Position numbers and translations under genes: made by a program. 64,000 nucleotides of DNA, taken from contig NC_134400.1 of NCBI RefSeq assembly GCF_050003625.1, positions 43,014,557 through 43,078,556 of the forward strand, given 5' to 3'. The DNA comes from Haematobia irritans (lineage: Eukaryota; Arthropoda; Insecta; Diptera; Muscidae). The notes beneath the pieces were generated by a model that worked only from the letters and a program-made list of their open reading frames with translations, had not been told where the DNA came from and did no database searches. Shown here piece after piece: positions 56,756 through 64,000 of this stretch; positions within the stretch are counted from its first letter, which is position 1, and the number at the start of each line of letters is the position of its first letter.

Positions 56756-59375
56756 CAGGGATGGAAAATACAAATTTTAAGGAAGTACAAAAAAGGTATT
56801 TTTTTGAGCGGAAAGGTACTTTTTACTAAATTTCAACAAAAATTTCACTGGAAGATTATTGTCAAGAGACTGAATTTTAAAGAAAATAAAATTTTGACAA
56901 AATTTTCTATATAAATAAAATTTTGCAAAAATTTTCTATAGAAATAAAATTTTGCAAAAATTTTCTATAGAAATAAAATTTTGCAAAAAAATCTACAGAA
57001 AAAAAATTTGAAAAATTTTTTCTATAGAAATAAAATTTTGCAAAAATTTCCTATAGAAATAAAATGTTTACAAAATTTTCAATAAAATTTTGACAAAATT
57101 TTTTATAAAAATATAAAATTCAATCTATGTTTGTTTATTTGTTTGTTTGTTTGTATGTTCCGAGTTGGCTCCGAAACGGCTGAACCAATTTACTTGAAAC
57201 TTTCAGAGATCGTAGGGGGCGTTCATGTGGTGAAAATAGGGTACCTCGTTTTTTGACACCTGATCGCGGAGGGGGACCTCCCCTTTGTCGGCCTTTTTGA
57301 AAATTGGACCAAAGTTGACCTATTTGCTTTAAATTTTCATTGAAGGTTGGGGTTGGCATTGAAGGTTGAGGTTGGTGGCGGATGGAGACCTCCCCTTTGT
57401 TCGACTTTTTTTAAAGTACAGTGAAAAAACTAAAATTCTCTAAATTATCTGAGATTTACAGAGAACAAGCGGTGAGGTTATGGAATAATATGGGCTACCT
57501 GATGATTTCATATGTGGACGGGGAGGGGGACCTCCCCCTTGCCCTACTTTTTGAAACTTGGAACAAAATTATGCGATTTGCTTGAAATTTTCATAGAATG
57601 TTGGTGTTGGCATCTAGACAAAAATCCGCTACATTATTTTTCGATATTTGGTCGGGGGGGGGGACCACCCCTTTGCCCGACTTTTTTTTAAGTACAATGA
57701 AAACAAAACTAAACTCCCCCGACTGAAATTTTACGGAAAAAATGGGTGAGGTTATGAAATTTATATCAGGTTCCCGATTTTTTAATAAAAATAAAAGGGC
57801 ATATGGAGACATCCGCTTCTCTTAAGTACATACAGAGAAACAATTAAACTTTACCGAGTTACTTGAAATTTACAGAGGACTGGGGAGAGGTTACGATATT
57901 AATAGTTGATACCTGATTTTGTGATATTTGGAGGAAGAGAATCCGCCTCTTTAGGCTTATAATTTGCTTGACATTTTCTGGGACGTTTACAAAACATACG
58001 CTACATCACTTTTCGATATTTGGTCGGGGTTCCTCCTCTAAAACTGAAAAAAACCAAAATTCTTAAGTTTTCTTGAAATTTGCAAAAGCAGGTTATGAAC
58101 GAAGAGGCAACCTTCCTTGCCCCACACTTGAATTTCAAGAATTTTCAGGGAAGGTTAGGGGTTCTATTCACTACGGTGTTTGTCGATATTGTCTCGAGGA
58201 AAGTGACGTTCCTTTAGAACAATAGAGCAAAATTTAAACATCTCCGATCTACTTGAAATTTACAGGGAACGTGGGAGGAGGTGATTAAATTTAAACATGA
58301 TTTTTAAATTAGTATATGATTTTCGATATCTGGTTGGGGAAGGGGAAAATTGAAATAAACTTTGTCTATTTACTTCGATAGAATTTATAGGGACCATTGA
58401 GTAGTTGTGAAATTAATATACTTTCAATTCTTAAATTGAAAGTAGATGGTTGTCCGTAAATGGGAACTCGGTACATAATTTTATGATTTTTGCACAGGCT
58501 TCTGACAGACTTCTTTTTAGTAAAGAACTTAAATTTACATGAAATTGGCAGCCAACGTAGAGGGTGCATCATTTTCCAACATTTTAGCAAATGTTAATGT
58601 GGTAAAATTTTTTACTACTTTTGCTTTTTCCGATTTATTGGATGGGAAACAGTAATTCTTTGTATTTTATTATAATGTAGTGCTTAATTTTCAGATATGT
58701 TGAAGAAATATAGAAGATTGTCCAACTACTTGAATACAGAACATTATTTAAAAAAATTTGGAGGAAAGGGTACACCCTCTCCTCGACATTTTTTAAGACG
58801 AACCGTTTTACATATGCATATCCGCCGTATTTGTACCTATAAACGAAAAGGCAAATCGGACTACTTGTTTGAAAGAATTCAAATCTTTTCGAATTTGTTT
58901 TCAGCACGAAGGATATGGTTGACTAAGTTAACGAAAAATGTTTGTACAAATACGCTTCGGAAGGCGCAGCGAAGCGGGCCGGGTTACGCTAGTTCTATAT
59001 AGAAATAAAATTTGGACAACATTTTCTACCAAAATAAAAAATCGATAATATAGAATCGCATTCTTTTTTCGACTAAAACATTCTTGAAGTTCAATAAAAT
59101 CCTGTTTTTGACTATGTCTTTTACAAAATCGAGATTTTCTTCCCACATGAACATGTCTGTTTTGCCATATTTGTAAAAGACTATTAGCAAATAAGGTTGA
59201 TAAAGACTTTCTCAAAATATTAAAATATTTTGTCAAAGCTATTGTACCATAAATCTGATATCGACTCAAAAATGTCTACACAAAAGATACTAAATCCTTC
59301 GCGGGGGTACTACGGTACTGACCGGGGTGAAATGGTATTGAAAAAAGTACTATAGTACTGCATTTTCTATCCCTG
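56756..59375. mobile_element. inner hAT-type element (2.6 kb) inside the outer hAT gene
   Basis: The ends CAGGGATGGAAAATACA and (inverted) CAGGGATAGAAAATGCA are flanked by CAGTTACT (56748-56755) and CATTTACT (59376-59383), an 8-bp duplication with one mismatch. It holds 29-bp units (56876-57120, again 58994-59035) and a Helitron. No transposase is recognisable, so it is non-autonomous. Its insertion split the outer transposase frame at the PVT|TCSSERS codons. Confidence 0.85.
57124..58992 (+). mobile_element. non-autonomous Helitron (1.87 kb)
   Basis: Starts TCTATGTTTGTTTATTTG (5' TC) after an A and ends with GCGAAGCGGGCCGGGTTACG then CTAG before a T. CTAG is the CTRR-type end, with a GC-rich stem upstream, as in canonical Helitrons inserted between A and T. 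The interior repeats a loose 110-140 bp motif with GGGGGACCTCCCCTTTG and TTGAAATTTTCA words. No Rep or helicase frame is present. It lies within a 29-bp array of the inner hAT. Confidence 0.82.
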
Positions 59376-62300
59376 CATTTACTACGTGCTCATCCGAACG
59401 TTCATTTTCAACAATGAAGAGATTAAAGACATATCTTAGAAATTCGACTAGCGAGAGTAGACTCAATGGATTGGCATTAATGTCGGTTCATCGCCGAATA
59501 AATGTGCCGACTGTAGAAGTCATTGATTTATTTGCTGCCCAAAAACCCGTCGGCTCAATTTAATATTATAAAAATATTGTATACATACTTACGCATAAAT
59601 AAGATTTTCTACACATGAGGTTATATGAATATATTTTTTTTAAAGTTGAACCCCCCCCGAATTAAAATCCTGGCTACGGCCTTGCCGGAAGGCTCCGCAA
59701 GCCAAATTTGGGGATCGGTTTATATGGGGGCTATACGTAAACGTGGGCCGATATGGCCCATTTTCAATACCATCCGACCTACATCAATAACAACTACTTG
59801 TGCCAAGTTTCAAGTCGATAGCTAGTTTCGTTCGGAAGTTAGCGTGATTTCCACAGACGGACGGACAGCCGGACAGACGGACGGACATGCTTAGATCGAC
59901 TCAGAATTTCACCACGACCCAGAATATATATACACTATGGGGTCTTAGAGCAATATTTCGATGTGTTACAAACGGAATGACAAAGTTAATATACCCCCAT
60001 CCTATGGTGGAGGGTATAACAAGTAAGGAAAGTCTAAAGTCGGGTGGGGCCGACTATGTTATTTTCGATACCATATCACATCCGTCAAATGTGTTGGGGG
60101 CTATATATAAAGGTTTGTCCCAAATACATAGATTTAAATATCACTCGATCTGGACCGAATTAGATAGACTTCTGCATCTATAGGCTCAAAATTTAAGTCG
60201 GCTAATGCACTAGGGTGGAACACAATGTTGTCCCAAATACATACATTTAAATATCACTCGATCTGGACAGAATTTGATAGACTTCTACAAAATCTATAGA
60301 CTCAAAATGTAAGTCGGCTAATGCACTAGGGTGGAACACAATGTTAGTAAAAAATAAAAATATGGAAAACATTTAAATCTGGAGCAATTTTAAGAAAACT
60401 TCGCAAAAGTTTATTTATGATTTATCGCTCGATATATATGCATTAGAAGTTTAGGAATATTAGAGTCATTTTTACAACTTTTCGACTAAGCAGTGGCGAT
60501 TTTACAAGGAAAATGTTGGTATTTTGACCATTTTTGTCGAAATCAGAAAAACATATATATGTGAGCTATATCTAAATCTGAAGCGATTTCAACCAAATTT
60601 GGCACGCATAGCAACAATGCTAATTCTACTCCCTGTGCAAAATTTCAACTAAATCGGAGTTGAAAATTGGCCTCTGTGGTCATATGAGTGTACATCGGGC
60701 GAATGCTATATATGGGAGCTATATCTAAATCTGAAGCGATTTCAACCAAATTTGGCACGCATAGCAACAATGCTAATTCTACTCCCTGTGCAAAATTTCA
60801 ACTAAATCGGAGTTAAAAATTGGCCTCTGTGGTCATATGAGTGTACATCGGGCGAAAGCTATATATGGGAGCTATATCTAAATCAGAACCGAATTCAACC
60901 AAATATGGCACGCATAGCAACAATGCTAATTCTACTCTCTGTGCAAAATTTCAACTAAATCGGAGCAAAAAATTGGCATCTGTGGTCATATTTGTGTAAA
61001 TCGTCTTAAAGCTATATATGGGAGCTATATATAAATCTGAACCGATTTCAACCAAATTTGGCACGCATAGCTACAATGCTAATTCTACTCCCTGTGCAAA
61101 ATTTCAATTAAATCGGAGTAAAAGATTGGCCACTGTGGTCATATGAGTGTAAATCGGGCGAACGATATATATGGGAGCTATATCTAAATCTGAACCGATT
61201 TCAATAAAATTTGGCACACTTGACTACACTACTAATTTTACTCCTAGTGCAAAATTTCAACCAAATTGGGGTAAAACTCTGGCTTCTGGGACCGTATTAG
61301 TCCATATCGGGCGAAAGATATATATGGGAGCTATATCTAAATCTGAACCGATTTCTATAAAATTTGGCACACTTGACTATAGTACTAATTGTTCTTCTTG
61401 TGCAAAATTTGAAGCAAATTAGGCTAAAACTCTGGCTTCTGGGGTCATATAAGTCCATATCGGACGAAATATATATATGGGAGCTATATCTAAATCTGAA
61501 CCGATTTCTTCCAAAATCAATAGGTATCTATTCTGAGCCAAAACACATACTTGTGCCAAATTTGAAGTCGATTGGACTAAAACTGCGACCTAGACTTTGA
61601 TTACAAAAATGTGTTCACGGACAGACGGACATGGCCATATCGACTCAGGAGCCCACCCTGAGCATTTTTGCCAAAGACACCATGTGTCTTTCTCGCCTCC
61701 TTCTGGGTGTTGCAAACATATGCACTAACTTATAATACCCTGTTCCACAGTGTGGCGCAGGGTATAAATATGGGAAACATTTAAATCTGAAGCACTTTAA
61801 AGGAAACTTCGCAAAAGTTTATTTATGATTTATCGCTCGATATATATGTATTAGAAGTTTAGGAAAATTAGAGTCATTTTTACAACTTTTCGACTAAACA
61901 GTGGCGATTTTACAAGGAAAATGTTGGTATTTTGACCATTTTTGTCGAAATCAGAAAAACATATATATGGGAGCTATATCTAAATCTGAACCGATTTCAA
62001 CCAAATTTGGCACGCATAGCTACAATGCTAATTATACTCCCTGTGCAAAATTTCAACTAAATCGGAGTTAAAAATTGGCCTCTGTGTTCGTATGAGTGTA
62101 AATCGGGCGAAAGCTATATATGGGAGATATATCTAAATCTGAACCGATTTCAACCAAATTTGGCACGTATAGCTACAATGCTAATTCTACTCCCTGTGCA
62201 AAATTTCAACTAAATCTGAGTTAAAAATTGGCCTCTGCGGTCATATGAGTGTAAATCGGGCGAAAGCTATATATGGGAGCTATATCTAAATCTGAACCGA

Positions 62301-62706
62301 TTTCAACCAAATTTGGCACGTATAGCTACAATGCTAATTCTACTCCCTGTGCAAAATTTCAACTAAATCGGAGCAAAAAGTTGGCCTCTGTGCGCAAATG
62401 AGTGTAAATCGGGCGAAAGCTATATATGGGAGCTATATCTAAATCTGAACCGATTTGGCTGATATTTTGCAAGTTTTTCGAGGCTCATAAATTATTCGGA
62501 TGTACGGAATTTGAGGAAGATCGGTTGATATACACGCCAATTATGACCAGATCGGTTAAAAATATATATGGCAGCTATATCTAAATCTGAACCGATTTTT
62601 TCCAAAATCAATAGGGATCGTCTTTGAGCCGAAACAGGACCCCATACCAAATTTTGGGACAATCGTACTAAAACTGCGTGCTGTACTTTGCACACAAAAA
62701 TACATC

Positions 62707-62715
62707 AACAGACAG

Positions 62716-62773
<58 letters not shown>

Positions 62774-62777
62774 GGAC
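62707..62777. repeat. expanded (GACA)n microsatellite in an R2 copy
   Basis: About 70 bp of CAGACAGACAGACGGACAGA-type tetranucleotides. The homologous tract in R2b (25672-25698) is about 26 bp and in R2a (27234-27268) about 34 bp. It is the reverse complement of the (GTCY)n tract of this repeat class. Confidence 0.9.
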
Positions 62778-63464
62778 ATCGCTAAATCTACTCAGAATTT
62801 AATTCTAAGACGATCGGTATACTAAACGATGGGTCTTCCTTCTTGGCGTTACATACAAATGCACAAACTTATTATACCCTGTACCACAGTAGTGGTGAAG
62901 GGTATAAAAATCATACAATTGAATAATTTCTTCTACAATGTTTGTATTACAGAAAAAGGTGCTAAGAACTAAAAAATCTCGTGGAAGTGAGAAAGATGTG
63001 GGGGAATATACAATTGGGCAGAAACAAAATTTTGAGCATTCAGGTCGAAAACCTATGTTGTTAGCACCTATATTACCTGTTTATTTTCATAATTCATTAT
63101 GATTGTAAATATATAAATAAATAAATAAAATTTTGAGCACAATATTGTTTGGGAGAATTTTTTTAAGCATATAATATTTTTGGGTGCAAAATGCTTCCAA
63201 ACATATTATATGGTCACATAATAACATATTGTTTTTTGGAAGACAACATTATTGAATTTGGATGCAAAAATACAAAATGTTTGGAACTTAGACTACCCAA
63301 ACATATATTGTTTAGACCAATATGCTTTCAAACATATTATATATTGGAAGAGATCAAACATATAAATGTTTGGGCAATACCCAAAAATATATATGCTTGA
63401 AGCAAAATATGTTTGGGAGTATATGTTACAGAAGCGATTTTTTGTGAGCGTGCGTATATACTTG

Positions 63465-63688
63465 TTTTTAATATTCCAGAAAATTTTGTTAATTTCCTAA
63501 GACTATAATGTAATAAGTAACTAACAAATTACTTCACTTGATGTATCAACAAAGCATTTTCAATTGCTCGAATCATAAGCCTGAAAATATGCCTCATTTT
63601 TTGCATTTTGATTTCGGTAGAAGAGTAAAACATTCAAATCTTGTTTGACATTTTTCATTAGGAAATCATACACACACTGCTGCTCTTC
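63465..63688. other. sequence between R1 copy 7 and the host exon
   Basis: AT-rich with no repeat recognised. If the exon at 63689 is terminal, this would be its 3' flank; no AATAAA was seen on the minus strand. Confidence 0.4.
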
Positions 63689-64000
63689 TTAAATTCTAAC
63701 TCTCTTACCTCTTACAGTTCTTATGGTCGATATACTGTCACTGTCCACATCTCCCCGCTCCGAATCCCCTATACTAGAAGTTCCACCGCAACTTAATCCA
63801 CAACAAGACCATTTGTATAGAAAACAACCATTTCGCATACACTGATTGCAGAAGCCAAATGAAAAGCCCGCAATTAGAAGAAACCAGGCCAAAACCATTA
63901 TACTAACGATGTACACATCATCCATTGGCCTATCTAAATGCGTCGTACTATAGATGATCAGCTGATCATTGTCAATCTGAAGGTTATATGAAACATTTGC
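63689..64000 (-). CDS. partial single-pass membrane protein exon, unrecognised
   Basis: The frame is open from the window edge to TAA at 63689-63691, 103 codons. The Met at 63925 is internal, because 25 more open codons (NVSYNLQIDNDQLIIYSTT...) precede it, including a possible N-glycosylation site (NVS). A membrane segment YIVSIMVLAWFLLIAGFSFG is followed by a cysteine-rich stretch (CNQCMRNGC, SCCGLSCGG), then a Ser/Asp-rich tail and RGKRVRI. By charge and the glycosylation site, the N-terminal side would be extracellular. A possible splice donor (ACT|GTAAGA) near 63714 could end the exon earlier. No transposon similarity, and codon use looks less AT-biased than the surroundings. I do not recognise the family. 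It is the best candidate host gene here. Confidence 0.6.
   Translation of the reverse strand, partial: ANVSYNLQIDNDQLIIYSTTHLDRPMDDVYIVSIMVLAWFLLIAGFSFGFCNQCMRNGCFLYKWSCCGLSCGGTSSIGDSERGDVDSDSISTIRTVRGKRVRI

Larger units (their letters stand above)
56633..59563 (+). pseudogene. hAT transposase C-terminal fragment, split by another hAT
   Basis: Segments 56633-56755 and 59384-59563 lie in one frame once the inner element and one copy of its 8-bp duplication are set aside. The first ends FPNVHILLKTLVTLPVT, the second reads TCSSERSFSTMKRLKTYLRN, then GLALMSVHRRINVP and VIDLFAA, stopping at 59561-59563. This is the conserved hAT dimerisation region near the C-terminus, with the xERSFSxxKRxKxxLR signature. 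Everything upstream, including the BED finger and most of the catalytic core, is missing. The Met at 56633 is probably not the real start. Confidence 0.88.
56269..59684 (+). mobile_element. outer hAT element with 8-bp target duplication
   Basis: The ends CAAGGCCGTATTCAGG and (inverted) CAAGGCCGTAGCCAGG continue into GGGGGGG runs. CCGGAAGG flanks both sides (56261-56268, 59685-59692), the 8-bp duplication typical of hAT. Without the inner element it is about 0.79 kb and keeps only the C-terminal end of its transposase, so it is an internally deleted derivative. Confidence 0.88.
55183..60018 (-). mobile_element. R1-type repeat, copy 8, split by a hAT element
   Basis: Starts with 29-bp units (55183-55560, GTTGACAAAATTGTCTATAG variants), then five 153-bp units to 56268, is interrupted by the hAT, and resumes at 59685 with CCGGAAGGCTCCGCAAGCC. 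It ends GACGGACGGACATGC, CAAACGGAATGACAAAG and the palindrome at 60018. It mirrors R1 copy 1 closely over 10054-11070. A 265-codon frame (55538-56335) is an array by-product that runs into the hAT. Confidence 0.78.
54477..62905 (-). mobile_element. stack of nested R2-type repeats inside element F
   Basis: Three successive R2 3' ends occur at about 54477, 54702 and 54949 and a fourth at 60019. The first is a subfamily like the host at 18289 and ends CAGTAAAAA. Later ones again start in TTAGTAAAAA. 60019-61764 is a nearly whole copy. 61765-62905 is the remainder of an earlier one (TATGGGAAACATTTAAATC to the GGGTATAA palindrome). 153-bp units are clear throughout 60550-62450. The exact pairing of some halves is uncertain because of a break near 60230. 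Confidence 0.7.
54047..63452 (+). mobile_element. TA/CG-flanked CAC...GTG element, copy F, split by 8.4 kb
   Basis: Left half 54047-54476 starts CACGGATGAAAAAGACTG. Right half 62906-63452 ends TTTTTTGTGAGCGTG. The two halves total 977 bp, against 979 bp for copy E, to which they are almost identical, and the break falls in the AAAATAAAA|TAAAAATC position of E. CG flanks both ends (54045-54046, 63453-63454), a 2-bp duplication that here is not TA. Confidence 0.87.
52930..63464 (+). mobile_element. R1-type repeat, copy 7, split by element F
   Basis: 5' TATACCCTCCACCATAAG at 52930, 153-bp units to about 53770, then GACTGACTTCCAATTTAG and the 3' hairpin region up to CTTACGGCCG at 54046. Its last bases, CGTATATACTTG, reappear at 63453-63464, directly after element F. 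The halves join exactly as in R1 copy 1. Confidence 0.8.

Overview
The window looks like AT-rich intergenic or intronic DNA of a calyptrate fly, most likely a muscid (Musca/Stomoxys/Haematobia type). This is inferred from the repeat types: DINE/mini-me-like repeats with (GTCY)n tracts and long internal tandem arrays, himar-type mariners, DD37E and DD41D mariner relatives, and RNase H-bearing LINEs. There are no bacterial or viral genes. Nearly all of it is nested transposable elements. The only likely host coding sequence is a partial membrane-protein exon on the minus strand at the right edge (63689-64000), open to the window boundary.

Five to six layers recur. (1) Four diverged subfamilies (called R1-R4 here) of one 1.5-2.6 kb repeat design: a 5' palindrome TATACCC...GGGTATA, a (GTCY)n tract, an array of 153-bp units, often a 29-bp array, a GC-rich 3' hairpin and a terminal ACTTG next to T-rich DNA. 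Their strand is given from the TATACCC end to the hairpin end. (2) A TA-flanked CAC...GTG element family (copies A-F here), whose longer members carry two head-to-head tRNA-like segments. (3) DNA transposons: two himar-like mariners (DD34D), one DD41D element, three DD37E copies, two TTAA-flanked piggyBac-type elements, a hAT inside a hAT, and a Helitron. (4) Three 5'-truncated LINE copies from two or three families ending in AACCTAACC. (5) A tRNA-headed SINE whose 3' tail matches one of those LINEs.

Layout: 1-9425 holds R3 and R4 hosts, a 2.7 kb TA-flanked element with an array of exon-like cassettes, and a piggyBac-type element with a mariner inside. 9457-18140 holds two R1 copies, long 29-bp arrays, elements A and B and a minisatellite. 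18289-22203 is an R2-type host with a DD41D element and LINE 1. 23464-28108 is element C split by a self-nested R2 pair. 28110-34566 holds R1 copies with a piggyBac-type element, element D and mariner 2. 34738-38611 is an R3 host with SINE 1, DD37E copy 1 and LINE 2. 38862-44642 holds R1 with element E, an R4 copy and SINE 2. 45331-50060 is a TCCGCA-rich degenerate tract split by DD37E copy 2 and LINE 3. 51213-63464 is R1 copies, the last split by element F, which itself contains 8.4 kb of stacked R2, R1, hAT, hAT and Helitron sequence.

The genes do not form a pathway. They are independent decaying transposases and reverse transcriptases. What the window does offer is a readable insertion history, since many boundaries have clear target-site duplications, plus several structures that may be undescribed: the 153-bp period shared by four families, the paired tRNA-like modules, the LINE/SINE tail sharing, and the splice-site-bounded cassettes.
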